A stretch of DNA of 64,000 nucleotides from Tritonibacter multivorans (GCF_001458415.1 NZ_CYSD01000012.1:310001-374000); one strand, 5' to 3'. Shown: positions 26,701-35,399, numbered from the stretch's first letter. The notes: generated by a model not told the origin, from the letters alone. Program-made: numbers and translations.

Positions 26701-26753
26701 AGCTGGTCACGGCGAGAGTATTTCCAAATGAATTGGAACAGCGAGCGTTCTAT
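23718..26753 (-). CDS. ABC-type membrane protein with degenerate nucleotide-binding motifs and C-terminal cNMP-binding domain
   Basis: About 1011 residues. The N-terminal exporter-type membrane domain has several helices. The nucleotide-binding domain is abnormal: the Walker A position reads GILAPSEEDRRAL with no GKS/T, about 350 residues are inserted, and the signature region is SVGGQGLGASFAEPLAFCRA. Walker B ILILDEALSSFD is intact. A CAP_ED domain follows (TTVFHKGDPATDGVYLILEGEAGLYQ, GALVGELGLI). Coding-like sequence extends upstream of a GTG at 26697-26699 to ATA at 26751-26753 (IERSLFQFIWKYSRRDQ), which has GGAG seven bases before it. I take ATA as the probable start, or a mutated ATG. 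A CRP-type palindrome lies 133 bases upstream. Confidence 0.8.
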   Translation of the reverse strand: MERSLFQFIWKYSRRDQLVLLAVTACLFPLLYLTLELPKRIINDAIGAQSDVIDVFGYQVPQLTYLWALCGGFLLAVLAHGLTKMRINTMKGVLAERMLRRFRYQLIARVLRFPQPYFERVSQGELVSMVTAESEPMGGLMGDAVSQPVLQAGQMLTILYFLFAQNVWFGLAAVALIPLQGWLIPLLQRQINQLNKKRIKQVRALASEIGESAAGASTLRVNGGWRYRMARVTDRLGHLYDIRFEIYQKKFFMKFLNNFITQLTPFFFYAVGGYLVLQGKVSLGALVAALAAYKDLASPWKELLAYYNQTQDMSLRWEVILERFAPPGMVDEALMSGEPDRDTRLKGDIALAGVNVRDADGNLVLEDLTATFPGGQMIGILAPSEEDRRALAEVLTREVLPSSGQLSLAGHDIRSLHQTVLAARMGLATSRPVLFQGSFGENVLMPLRLEPREECGDPLAQQKAIRAGNSPDPFGVDWVAPELAGFDHKDELRAWWLKLVDGIGSQTTLFRRGTELSFDALDHPRLAEALVGLRPKVHQALELAGFDGFVHFNAPDRYNPSLPVAENLLYATRREPITFEHLAEQEEFLETLRRIGLDRDLLGLAQEVVEMLRQIFGMDGTTHPLFQKLGLRAADYEATLSLVQKLSSHGAASLTPRELAQMMIVPFSISAEAIGPAFTEEMETRILSLRASHGRELLATLGDLFVPLDDARFAPGFTVLENAIFGRVSDMAGARGEDLRKLVGDVILEAGLGDWVVELIFDLPVSVGGQGLGASFAEPLAFCRATIKTPDILILDEALSSFDADTRAAMRENLRALLPDATVIFLQAEFVDPDSFDSFFELRHGRLRSERAEESTTSEDSAASADLSRKLRALESTALFSSLNRRQLRLLAFGARWYEAETDTTVFHKGDPATDGVYLILEGEAGLYQPTTASVAEGEKPSRGHQVVTVGPGALVGELGLIRKEPRALSLVAETPLTCLRIGEEEFLAVVENDAHTAFKLLQVVSGYVSS

Positions 26754-26885
26754 GGGTTTGCTCCAGATCGGCCAGAGTTTTTTAGTCTTCCCTGCCTAGC
26801 GCGGCCTGCGCGGCCAAGCAATGGCTGGTAGCGGCAGCATTATCTTTAGGTGTCTCCACTATCACCCACCGTCACATAATGACTC

Positions 26886-26901
26886 TGTGACCTAGCTCAC
26901 A
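26886..26901. promoter_or_regulatory. Perfect CRP-type palindrome TGTGA-N6-TCACA
   Basis: TGTGACCTAGCTCACA matches the CRP consensus halves exactly. An overlapping pair GTCACA-N9-TGTGAC (26871-26891) adds a second dyad. It lies between the divergent ABC/cNMP gene and the DUF3307 gene. The rest of the 26754-27008 gap holds no ORF. Confidence 0.55.
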
Positions 26902-27008
26902 GACGACGCAGAGATACGGTTGCGATAGTCAAAAAACCGCCTAAGCTCTGCCGGGCACCCGAACTGCGGTGCAGGGATCGGCAAGCGATCCGAAAGGAGA
27001 CCGAACAA

Positions 27009-27413
27009 GTGCCAGAACATGTGGCTGCCGTGCTGCTTCTGATCTTCCTCCTGGAAGCGAAACACATGTTTGCGGATTTCTATCTGCAAACCGCCAAGAT
27101 GCTTGCCGGACGGTGCAGCTATCTCCATTGGGGGCGGGCCCAGCACGCCGCCGTACATGCGGTGGGCTCGGTGCTTGTCTATTTTTTCATCGGCCTGCTG
27201 TTTGGCTGTCCGCTCTGGGTGATGTTCCTGATCCCGGCGCTCGAATGGGTGGTGCATTACCACATCGACTACTGGAAGGGCTGGCACACCCATTGCAAAC
27301 AGCTCGACCCGTCACAGGGCGCCTTCTGGCGCGCGGTGGGCTTTGACCAGTTTCTGCACCACGTGACCTACATTGGCATGGCCGGGCTTTGGGCCACGGG
27401 ATTTGCCCAATAA
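27009..27413 (+). CDS. DUF3307-family membrane protein
   Basis: A 134-residue protein with several hydrophobic helices. Conserved features are LEAKHMFADFYLQT, HAAVHAVGS and ALEWVVHYHIDYWKG, typical of DUF3307 integral membrane proteins of unknown function. The start is GTG at 27009-27011 after a strong AAAGGAG site. It converges on the methyltransferase-like gene 30 bases away. Confidence 0.8.
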   Translation: MPEHVAAVLLLIFLLEAKHMFADFYLQTAKMLAGRCSYLHWGRAQHAAVHAVGSVLVYFFIGLLFGCPLWVMFLIPALEWVVHYHIDYWKGWHTHCKQLDPSQGAFWRAVGFDQFLHHVTYIGMAGLWATGFAQ

Positions 27414-27443
27414 GCAGCCCGCCCAATCGGTCAGGAACGCCCC

Positions 27444-27932
27444 TCAGCGGCGATAGACAAAACAGCGCCCTTTGACCGCGCCTGCGGGCAATGGCATCTC
27501 GTCCAGCGCGTCAAAATACATCCGGTCTGACGACACCATGATCCCGCCCGGCGCCAGCAGCGGCTCCACCAATGGCGAGATCAGCCGCGCAAAAGCATCG
27601 TTCTTTTCCAGATTATGCCCGCCAAGATCCGCGTGGATCAGGCTTGCCGTGGCCCCAAACCGGTCCAGCGCCTGCGGCAGGGTCTCTTGCACGTCGCCCA
27701 GCACCGTCAGATGATCTGCCGGGATGCTGTCAGGATGCGCTTCTACCGACCGGTCAAAGACATAGACATCCCGTCCGGTGATCCGTTCGCGCATATGGTG
27801 AAACGTGCGCCCGTTGCCCAGACCCAGTTCGAACACCGGGCCGTCCATCGCGTCGGTCTCTGCAATGGCAAAGTCGATGCAGGCCCGCTGCGACACCATG
27901 CGGTCGATGAAAAGGTCCAGTCGTGTCACCAT
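27444..27932 (-). CDS. Class I SAM-methyltransferase-like protein (paralogue 1)
   Basis: A 162-residue single-domain protein with the nucleotide-binding loop FELGLGNGRTFHHMRE, an acidic YVFDRSV strand end, and LLAPGGIMVSSD. It is clearly related to the protein at 44391-44867 (same GLGNGRT(F/Y) loop, length and ending ...F(V/F)YR). The loop deviates from GxGxG, and catalytic activity is unproven. Substrate unknown. Confidence 0.7.
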   Translation of the reverse strand: MVTRLDLFIDRMVSQRACIDFAIAETDAMDGPVFELGLGNGRTFHHMRERITGRDVYVFDRSVEAHPDSIPADHLTVLGDVQETLPQALDRFGATASLIHADLGGHNLEKNDAFARLISPLVEPLLAPGGIMVSSDRMYFDALDEMPLPAGAVKGRCFVYRR

Positions 27933-28128
27933 GGAAAACTTCCTTCAGCTCTGGTTCAAATGTCGTGATGCTGTCGCATGCGCCTAATATGTGCCCCAAG
28001 ACTACAGGTGGTTAGGGGAAATGTGCGATCAAATTTCCAACAGCGGGCCTTAGGGCGCGAAATCACATTTGACTAAACGGGCAGCCTCGCGCGAAGGTAG
28101 CTCAAAAAAAGGGAGACACCGTATCACC

Positions 28129-28164
28129 ATGACTTTGCGCCATTCCTTCGCCCGGCACGGCTGA
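28129..28164 (+). CDS. Possible 11-residue leader peptide upstream of the ABC operon
   Basis: ATG at 28129 opens an 11-codon frame (MTLRHSFARHG) whose TGA at 28162-28164 abuts the ATG of the ABC ATPase gene (TGAATG). GGGAG lies about 13 bases upstream of this ATG, whereas the ATPase ATG has no visible Shine-Dalgarno. Translation of the leader could deliver ribosomes to the downstream gene. It is short, so chance cannot be excluded. Confidence 0.3.
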   Translation: MTLRHSFARHG

Positions 28165-29961
28165 ATGCAGCCACTTTTGTCGGTCGAAAACCTCTCGATC
28201 GGTTTTGGGAAATCCGAACCGGTTGTCAGAGATGTGAACTTCTCGGTTTCCGCCGGGGAGACATTGGCGCTGGTCGGGGAAAGCGGATCGGGCAAGACAA
28301 TCTCTTGCCGCGCCCTGTTGCAGATCCTGCCGCGTGCGGCCCAGATCCGCTCGGGGCGGATGCTGTTCAACCCCAATGGCGATCCCGTTGACCTTGCCAC
28401 GCTGAGCAGCCGCAAGCTGCGCCATATTCGCGGCAACCGCATTGCGATGATCTTTCAGGAACCCATGCGGTCGCTGTCGCCGCTGCATAAGATCGGCAAT
28501 CAGGTGGCCGAGGCGCTGAAACTGCATGGCCGGATTTCGGACAGCGACGCCAAGCGCCGCGTGCTGGAGCAATTCGAACGCGTCGGCTTCCCCAATCCCG
28601 ACCGCACCTGGCGGTCCTATCCCTTTGAACTCTCTGGCGGAATGCGTCAGCGCGCGATGATCGCCATGGCCATGGTGGCCAAGCCCGACCTGCTGATCGC
28701 CGACGAACCGACAACCGCGCTGGATGTGACCACACAGGCGCAGGTGCTGGGGCTGATGAAAGAGCTGCAGCAGGAAACCGGCATGGCGATGATCCTCGTC
28801 ACCCATGATCTGGGCGTTGTGGCCAATATGGCCGAACAGGTCGTGGTCATGCACAAAGGCCGGGTGATGGAGGCAGGCCCCGCCGCCCCGATCCTGCGCG
28901 CCCCCGCACACCCCTATACGCAGAAACTGTTCCACGCCGCGCCCAAGATCCCCGATCCGGTGGCCCAGGACCGCCCCGTGGAACGGGATCTGATCCTTGA
29001 AATGCGCGATGTGGCCAAGACCTTTACCATGCGCGCAGGCAAGGCCTGGGCCGCACCACAGAAGGTGCAGGCCTGTGCCGGGCTCGACTTTTCCCTCCCG
29101 CGCGGCAAGACACTGGCGATCGTTGGCGAAAGTGGCTCGGGCAAAACCACCGCCGCCCGCATCGCCCTGGGGGCCGAGGCCCCGGACGCAGGTGGGCAGG
29201 TTCTGTTCCGCCCCACGCCCGATGCCACCCCGGTGGCCGTCCACCGCATGGACCGCAAACAACGCCGCGCCTTCCAGCGCGAGGCGCAGATGGTATTCCA
29301 GGACCCCTACTCCTCGCTCAGCCCGCGTATGCGCATCCTTGATACGCTCAGCGAACCTTTGGAAATTCACGACATTGGCGGCGCTTCTGAACGCCGGGAC
29401 CGCGCGGGTGAGATGCTGAAGATGGTTGGCCTGCCAACGGACATGCTGTTGCGGTTTCCACATGCGTTTTCGGGCGGCCAGCGCCAGCGCCTGTCGATTG
29501 CCCGCGCACTGATGCTGAACCCCAGCCTGCTGATCTGTGACGAACCCACCTCGGCGCTGGATGTGTCGGTGCAGGACCAGATCCTGAGCCTTCTGGAAGA
29601 CATCCGCGACGCGCAGAACCTGTCGTATTTGTTCATCAGCCACGACCTCGCCGTGGTGGCGCGCATCGCCGATGAGGTTGCAGTGATGCGCCGCGGGCTG
29701 GTTGTGGAACAAGCGCCTCCAGAAGAGCTTTTCCATAATCCCAATCATCCCTATACGAAGGCGCTGATTGCCGCCCAGCCGACGCCGGACGTCAATCGCC
29801 CGATTAATCTCAAGCTTGTGGCCCAGGGGGCCGGCAGCCCAGAGCACTGGCCGGAACAATTCCGGTTCAAAGGCTCGGATGCGCCGCCCCTCGTGGCCAT
29901 GAGCCCCGACAAAGGATCTGAGGCCACGGCCTCAGGACATAAGGTGCGCTGCCATGTTTGA
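28165..29961 (+). CDS. Peptide/opine-type ABC transporter, dual ATPase
   Basis: A 598-residue fusion of two ABC ATPase domains (DppD-DppF or YejF type). The first has Walker A GESGSGKT, signature [11 protein letters not shown] and Walker [13 protein letters not shown]. The second has [22 protein letters not shown] and [12 protein letters not shown]. Both are complete. It powers the two permeases downstream. The 3' end overlaps the binding-protein start by eight bases. A possible 11-codon leader precedes it. Confidence 0.95.
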   Translation: MQPLLSVENLSIGFGKSEPVVRDVNFSVSAGETLALVGESGSGKTISCRALLQILPRAAQIRSGRMLFNPNGDPVDLATLSSRKLRHIRGNRIAMIFQEPMRSLSPLHKIGNQVAEALKLHGRISDSDAKRRVLEQFERVGFPNPDRTWRSYPFELSGGMRQRAMIAMAMVAKPDLLIADEPTTALDVTTQAQVLGLMKELQQETGMAMILVTHDLGVVANMAEQVVVMHKGRVMEAGPAAPILRAPAHPYTQKLFHAAPKIPDPVAQDRPVERDLILEMRDVAKTFTMRAGKAWAAPQKVQACAGLDFSLPRGKTLAIVGESGSGKTTAARIALGAEAPDAGGQVLFRPTPDATPVAVHRMDRKQRRAFQREAQMVFQDPYSSLSPRMRILDTLSEPLEIHDIGGASERRDRAGEMLKMVGLPTDMLLRFPHAFSGGQRQRLSIARALMLNPSLLICDEPTSALDVSVQDQILSLLEDIRDAQNLSYLFISHDLAVVARIADEVAVMRRGLVVEQAPPEELFHNPNHPYTKALIAAQPTPDVNRPINLKLVAQGAGSPEHWPEQFRFKGSDAPPLVAMSPDKGSEATASGHKVRCHV

Positions 29962-31870
29962 TGCCCCCCGTTCCCTACTTGCCCTCGCTGCGACCTGCAT
30001 GCTCGCCCCACTGACCGCCCTTGCAGGCCCAACCCTGCAGGAAAGCGAATTCTGGAAAGCCGAAGTTGACCTGGGCCACCTGCCTGCCATTGGCGACCGC
30101 CTGCCAGAGGTGCCGCTGGTTGTGGATCTGGAAACCAAGGGTCGCACGCTGGGGGTTCAGGGCGGCACGCTCAACACCATGGTCACCCGCTCCAAGGACA
30201 TCCGTCAGATGGTGGTCTATGGCTATGCCCGCCTCGTTGGGTTCAATGAAAACTACGAACTGGTGCCGGATATTCTGGAAAGCTTCGAGGAAGAGGCCAA
30301 CCGCAAGTTCACCCTGCGCCTGCGCCCCGGCCACAAATGGTCCAATGGCGATGCCTTCACCTCGGCTGACTTTGAATACTGGTGGAAACACATCGCCAAC
30401 AATGACCAGCTGACCCCGACCGGCCCCGATGATTTCCTGCGCATCCATGGGGAGTTGCCACAGGTCAGCTTCCCGGACGCCACAACCGTTGTCTTCGAAT
30501 GGTCCCAGCCCAATCCGAACTTCCTGCAAACGCTGGCGCAGGCCGTGCCGCCGTTTATCTACCGCCCGTCGAACTATCTGAAACAGTTCCATCAGGATTT
30601 TGCTTCGGCCGCTGATCTGCAGGGCGAAATCGACTATGCCCGCGTCAAAAGCTGGGCCGCGCTGCACAACAAACGGGACAATATGTCGAAGTTCGACAAT
30701 CCCGACCTGCCAACGCTGCAGCCCTGGATCAATGCCACCGCCGGCAAGAAGATCCGCCACCAGTTTGTCCGCAACCCCTACTACCATCGCATCGACAGCA
30801 ATGGCGTGCAGCTTCCCTATATCGACACCGTCGAGATGGAGATTGTCGCCGGTGGTCTGGTCGCCGCAAAATCCAACGCAGGCGAGGCCGAGTTGCAGGC
30901 GCGCGGTCTTGATTTCCGCGACATTCCGATCCTGCGCAAAGGCGAGGCCGCGGGCGATTACCGCACCCAGCTGTGGTCCAATGGCACAGCCTCGCAGATC
31001 GCGATCTATCCAAACCTGAACACCGCCGACCCGGTCTGGCGCGACCTGTTCCGCGACGTCCGCGTGCGCCGCGCGCTGTCGGTTGCGATCAACCGCGCGG
31101 CCATCAACAAATCGCTCTATTTCAAACTGGCCAAGCCCGGCGCCATGACGGTGCTGGAACAAAGCCCCTTCTTCGACCAGTCCCTGCGCGACGCCTGGGC
31201 GCAATATGACCCAGCGATGGCCAATAAACTGCTGGACGAAGCAGGGCTGGCCGAAAAAGACGGCTATGGCATTCGCAAACTGCCCGACGGCCGCCCGATG
31301 GAGCTGGTGATTGAAACCGCAGGCGAACGCCAAGAGGTTGAAAACGCGTTGCAAATCATCACCGACGACTGGCGCGACGTGGGGGTAAAACTGATCATGC
31401 GCCCCTTGGATCGGGACATTATGCGCAACCGCGTGTTCTCGGGGTCGTCGATGGCGTCGGTGTGGTTCGGCTGGGACAATGGCCTGCCGCAGTCCTATAC
31501 CTCGCCGATCTACCTCGCGCCGACCGATCAGGTGTTTTATTCGTGGCCCAAGTGGGGCCAGCATTACCAGACCGGCGGTCTGGCAGGCGAAGCGCCTGAT
31601 CTGGTGCCCGCCATGCGTCTGATGGAGCTGCTGGAAGAGTGGAACAATGCCACAGACGCCAATGGCCGCGCCGCCGCCTGGCGCGAGATGCTGAAGATCC
31701 ATGCCGAAAATGTCTTTGCCATTGGCATTGTGGCCGGCGCGCCGCAGCCGGTGGTGGTTTCGCACAAGCTGCGCAATGTGCCGGAAAAAGGCATCTGGGC
31801 CTGGGATCCCGGCGCCCATTTCGGCGTCCATCGCCCGGATGAATTTTACTTCGAAGGTGGCGACGGCTAA
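29954..31870 (+). CDS. Family 5 extracellular solute-binding protein
   Basis: A 638-residue periplasmic protein with a signal peptide (LLALAATCMLAPLTALA). The SBP_bac_5 features are GGTLNTMV, LRLRPGHKWSNGDAFTSADFEYWW and a DPxxANKLLDEAGL-type segment. It is longer than most peptide-binding proteins. The ligand cannot be read from sequence; oligopeptides, opines or sugar-amino acid conjugates are possible. It is coupled to the ATPase upstream and the permease downstream. Confidence 0.93.
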   Translation: MFDAPRSLLALAATCMLAPLTALAGPTLQESEFWKAEVDLGHLPAIGDRLPEVPLVVDLETKGRTLGVQGGTLNTMVTRSKDIRQMVVYGYARLVGFNENYELVPDILESFEEEANRKFTLRLRPGHKWSNGDAFTSADFEYWWKHIANNDQLTPTGPDDFLRIHGELPQVSFPDATTVVFEWSQPNPNFLQTLAQAVPPFIYRPSNYLKQFHQDFASAADLQGEIDYARVKSWAALHNKRDNMSKFDNPDLPTLQPWINATAGKKIRHQFVRNPYYHRIDSNGVQLPYIDTVEMEIVAGGLVAAKSNAGEAELQARGLDFRDIPILRKGEAAGDYRTQLWSNGTASQIAIYPNLNTADPVWRDLFRDVRVRRALSVAINRAAINKSLYFKLAKPGAMTVLEQSPFFDQSLRDAWAQYDPAMANKLLDEAGLAEKDGYGIRKLPDGRPMELVIETAGERQEVENALQIITDDWRDVGVKLIMRPLDRDIMRNRVFSGSSMASVWFGWDNGLPQSYTSPIYLAPTDQVFYSWPKWGQHYQTGGLAGEAPDLVPAMRLMELLEEWNNATDANGRAAAWREMLKIHAENVFAIGIVAGAPQPVVVSHKLRNVPEKGIWAWDPGAHFGVHRPDEFYFEGGDG

Positions 31871-32898
31871 TGGAAATTCTGCGCTACGCGATCTACCGCT
31901 TTGGCACCATGCTGCTGACGCTCCTTGTGGTGTCAGTGCTGATCTTCTGGATCATCAACCTGCCACCGGGGGACTATCTGTCCAACCAGATCGCCGAATT
32001 CCGCGCTTCGGGTCAGGAAAGCCTTGTCGCCAAGGCTGAATTTCTGCGGCAGGAATATGCGCTCGATAAACCGCTGTGGCAGCAATATCTGATCTGGATG
32101 GGCTTCCTGCCCGGCCCGCACGGGTTTTCCGGCATGCTGCAGGGCAATTTCGGCTGGTCGTTTGAGTTTGACCGCCCCGTAAGTGAAATCGTCGGCGACA
32201 GCCTGTGGCTGACGGTTCTGGTGAACCTCGCGGCGGTGCTGTTTGTCTATATGGTGGCCCTGCCCCTTGGTGTGATCGCCGCGGCCAAGTCGCGCACCAT
32301 GATCGACTATACGGCTGCCTTCATTGGCTATCTGGGCCTTGCCACGCCGAACTTCCTGCTGGCGCTGATCCTGTTTTACTATGGCAATAAACACCTTGGC
32401 CTGCCCATTGGCGGCCTCATGGCGCCGGAATATGAAGGCATGCCGATGAGCTGGGACAAGGTGAAATCCATCCTGCTGCATCTGATCGTGCCGACCTTTG
32501 TCATCGGCACCTCTGGGGCCTCGGCAATGATGCAGCGGCTGCGCGCCAATATGCTGGATGAGCTGGGCAAGCCTTACGTCGAAACCGCCGTGGCCAAGGG
32601 CATGCGCCCCAGCCGGATGCTGGCGAAATACCCGCTGCGGGTGGCCTTCAACCCCTTTGTCGCTGACATCGGCAACCTGCTGCCATCGATGGTGTCGGGG
32701 TCGGTTCTGGTCTCGGTCGTTCTGGGGTTGCAGACCATTGGCCCGGTGCTGTTGCAGGCACTGAAAAGCCAGGACATGTTCCTGTCGGGCTTTGTTTTGA
32801 TGTTCGTCGCCCTGCTCACGCTGATCGGCACCATGATTTCCGATGTGCTTCTGGTCCTTCTGGACCCGCGCATCCGCTATGAGGGGCGCGACGGATGA
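31870..32898 (+). CDS. ABC transporter permease (DppB-like)
   Basis: A 342-residue inner-membrane permease beginning YAIYRFGTMLLTLLVVSVLIFWIINLPPGD. It has the family-typical coupling-helix region MDELGKPYVETAVAKGMRPSRML, which contacts the ATPase. Start and previous stop share a base (TAATG). It forms the membrane channel with the next gene product. Confidence 0.94.
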   Translation: MEILRYAIYRFGTMLLTLLVVSVLIFWIINLPPGDYLSNQIAEFRASGQESLVAKAEFLRQEYALDKPLWQQYLIWMGFLPGPHGFSGMLQGNFGWSFEFDRPVSEIVGDSLWLTVLVNLAAVLFVYMVALPLGVIAAAKSRTMIDYTAAFIGYLGLATPNFLLALILFYYGNKHLGLPIGGLMAPEYEGMPMSWDKVKSILLHLIVPTFVIGTSGASAMMQRLRANMLDELGKPYVETAVAKGMRPSRMLAKYPLRVAFNPFVADIGNLLPSMVSGSVLVSVVLGLQTIGPVLLQALKSQDMFLSGFVLMFVALLTLIGTMISDVLLVLLDPRIRYEGRDG

Positions 32899-34043
32899 CC
32901 CAAGACAACCGCTACGTCGATGACGCCCCCTTTGACGCCGACGCTTCGCTGCGCGAGGTGGAGCGCAAGGATCTCGACGCGCCCAATTGGCTGCTGGTGT
33001 GGCGCAAGTTCCGCACCCACAAGCTGGGGCTGATTTCCGGCATCTTCCTGCTGTTCTGCTATCTGATGCTGCCCTTTGTGGGCTTTGTCGCGCCTTACGG
33101 GCCAAACGAACGCGACGCCGAACATCTGTTCACCCCACCGCAAAGCATCCATCTGTTCCACGAGGGTGAATTCCTCGGCCCGTTCATTTATCCGCTGACA
33201 TCCGAGGCGGATATGGAGACGTTTCAGTGGATCGTGAAACCGGATCTTGAGACCCCCAAGCAGATCGAGTTTTTCTGCGAAGGCAGCAAATACCACATCG
33301 CGGGGCTGATCCCGTCGCGCACACATCTGTTCTGTGCCCCCGATGGGGCGACCCTGTTCCTCTGGGGGTCTGACCGCCTTGGGCGCGATATCTTCTCGCG
33401 TATTCTGTACGGCGCGCAGCTGTCGCTGACGGTGGGCCTGATCGGCATCACCGTGTCCTTTGTGCTGGGTATTTTCTTTGGCTCTGTTGCAGGCTATTTC
33501 GGCGGGCGCATCGACTGGGTCATCAACCGGGTGATCGAGGTGCTGCGGTCGCTGCCGGAACTGCCGCTGTGGCTGGCGCTGTCGGCAGCGGTGCCGTCGA
33601 ACTGGTCGCCGGTGGCGGTGTTTTTCATCATCTCCATTATCCTCGGCATTCTGGATTGGCCGGGGCTGGCGCGATCCGTGCGCGCCAAGTTTCTGTCCCT
33701 GCGCGAGGAAGAATACGTCCGCGCCGCGGAAATGATGGGGGCGTCCTCGGGGCGAGTGATCCGCAAGCACCTGTTGCCGAACTTCATGAGCCACCTCATT
33801 GCCTCGGCCACGCTGTCGATCCCGGCGATGATTTTGGGCGAAACCGCGCTGTCGTTCCTTGGGCTGGGGCTGCGCGCGCCTGCGGTCAGTTGGGGGGTGA
33901 TGCTGAACGACGCGCAGAACCTTGCCAGCATTGAGATCTACCCGTGGACTGCAATTCCGATGCTGCCTATCATCGTGATTGTTTTAGCCTTTAATTTCTT
34001 AGGCGACGGGCTGCGCGACAGTCTGGACCCCTACCAGCAATAG
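32895..34043 (+). CDS. ABC transporter permease (DppC-like)
   Basis: A 382-residue second permease with an N-terminal OppC-type helix, a long periplasmic loop (residues about 70-155), then the core helices. The coupling segment is LREEEYVRAAEMMGASSGRVIRK. The ATGA overlap with the upstream gene indicates coupling. The loop is larger than in typical DppC, as in YejE-like permeases. Confidence 0.93.
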   Translation: MTQDNRYVDDAPFDADASLREVERKDLDAPNWLLVWRKFRTHKLGLISGIFLLFCYLMLPFVGFVAPYGPNERDAEHLFTPPQSIHLFHEGEFLGPFIYPLTSEADMETFQWIVKPDLETPKQIEFFCEGSKYHIAGLIPSRTHLFCAPDGATLFLWGSDRLGRDIFSRILYGAQLSLTVGLIGITVSFVLGIFFGSVAGYFGGRIDWVINRVIEVLRSLPELPLWLALSAAVPSNWSPVAVFFIISIILGILDWPGLARSVRAKFLSLREEEYVRAAEMMGASSGRVIRKHLLPNFMSHLIASATLSIPAMILGETALSFLGLGLRAPAVSWGVMLNDAQNLASIEIYPWTAIPMLPIIVIVLAFNFLGDGLRDSLDPYQQ

Positions 34044-34052
34044 GATTTTCCC

Positions 34053-35399
34053 ATGGCCCTGCTCCGTGCCCTTCCCACGCCCGATCAATTTCAGATCACA
34101 GGGGAGGGGCGCTATGACAGCGCCTTTGCGGTCACGGATCTGGCAAATGCCTCAGTCGGCGCGGTCGGGGTGGCGCTGGCGGATCTGGTTGCGGCGCTGA
34201 ACCTTGCCCCCAGCCGCCCCGAGGTCACCGTCGACCAGCGGCTGGCGTCCCTGTGGTTCAAATACAGTTTTCGCGCGGTGGGGTGGGAGGTTCCCGATCT
34301 TTGGGATCCGATCGCCGGGAACTACCAGACCCGCGACGGCTGGATCCGGTTGCACACCAACCTGCCCCACCACCGCGATGCGGCGCTGTCGGTTTTGGGC
34401 TGTGCGGGCAATCGCGAGGCCGTGACTGAGGCCGTTCTGACATGGGACCGCGACGCGCTGGAGACCGCAGTGGTCGCCAACGGTGGGGTCGCCGCCGCCA
34501 TGCGCAGCCGTGCCGAGTGGCTGGCGCATCCGCAGGGGCAAGCCCTGGCGCAGGAGCCGCTGATTGATTGGACATCCCCGCGGAGCGTGACCCTTCGCGC
34601 GCGCCCGGAGGCGACGCTGGCGCGTCCCCTGGCCGGGTTGCGGGTGCTCGATCTGACGCGCGTGCTGGCCGGTCCGGTCAGCACCCGCACGCTGGCCGGG
34701 TTCGGCGCCGATGTTCTGCGCATTGACCCGCCCGGTTGGGACGAGCCGGGCGTGCTGCAGGATATCACGCTGGGCAAGCGGATGGGCGTTCTGGATCTGA
34801 AGTCAGAGACCGGCCTTGACCGTTTGAAAGAGCTGTTGGCGGAGGCTGATGTGCTGATCCATGGCTATCGCCCCGATGCGCTGGAGGCTTTGGGGTTGGG
34901 GGCAGAGGTCCGCGACGCACTCGCGCCGAACCGGTTGGACGTGACGCTCGATGCCTATGGCTGGACCGGGCCCTGGGCCAAGCGACGCGGCTTTGACAGT
35001 CTGGTGCAGATGAGCGCTGGGATCTCTGATGCCGGACGCATCTGGGCCGGTGCTGAGGGGCCGCATCCTTTGCCGGTGCAGGCGCTGGATCACGCGACAG
35101 GGTACCTCATGGCCGCCGCCTGTCTGAGCGCACTGGCAGCCGCCGCGCGCGGCGAACCCGTGGCAACAGCGCGGCTGTCGCTGGCGCGCACGGCAGAGAC
35201 ACTGGCCGCGCTGTCTGATACGGCAGAAGGCCCGGTCCTGACCGGCGCGGAGGATCGGGATTTCACCCTGCCCGAGCGCAGCGGCTGGGGGCTGGCAGAG
35301 CGGCTGACGCCTCCGCTTGCGCTTTTGGGATGTCAGATGTCCTGGCAACACGCCGCAGGACCGGTGGGGCGCAACCCCGCTGCCTGGGGGGGCAAATAG
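34053..35399 (+). CDS. Family III CoA-transferase (CaiB/BaiF-like)
   Basis: A 448-residue protein with the CaiB/BaiF core in the second half: LAGLRVLDLTRVLAGPVSTRTLAGFGADVLRID, LDLKSETGLDRLKELL and DVLIHGYRPDALEALGL. The N-terminal 185 residues look like a diverged first half. The usual catalytic Asp region is not clearly identified. It is the last gene of the ABC importer operon, nine bases after the permease, so it may activate or process the imported carboxylate as a CoA ester. Confidence 0.82.
   Translation: MALLRALPTPDQFQITGEGRYDSAFAVTDLANASVGAVGVALADLVAALNLAPSRPEVTVDQRLASLWFKYSFRAVGWEVPDLWDPIAGNYQTRDGWIRLHTNLPHHRDAALSVLGCAGNREAVTEAVLTWDRDALETAVVANGGVAAAMRSRAEWLAHPQGQALAQEPLIDWTSPRSVTLRARPEATLARPLAGLRVLDLTRVLAGPVSTRTLAGFGADVLRIDPPGWDEPGVLQDITLGKRMGVLDLKSETGLDRLKELLAEADVLIHGYRPDALEALGLGAEVRDALAPNRLDVTLDAYGWTGPWAKRRGFDSLVQMSAGISDAGRIWAGAEGPHPLPVQALDHATGYLMAAACLSALAAAARGEPVATARLSLARTAETLAALSDTAEGPVLTGAEDRDFTLPERSGWGLAERLTPPLALLGCQMSWQHAAGPVGRNPAAWGGK

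Noticed and set aside
28102-29859. 585-codon minus-strand frame
   Set aside because: Antisense shadow of the dual ABC ATPase, which has complete motifs on the plus strand.
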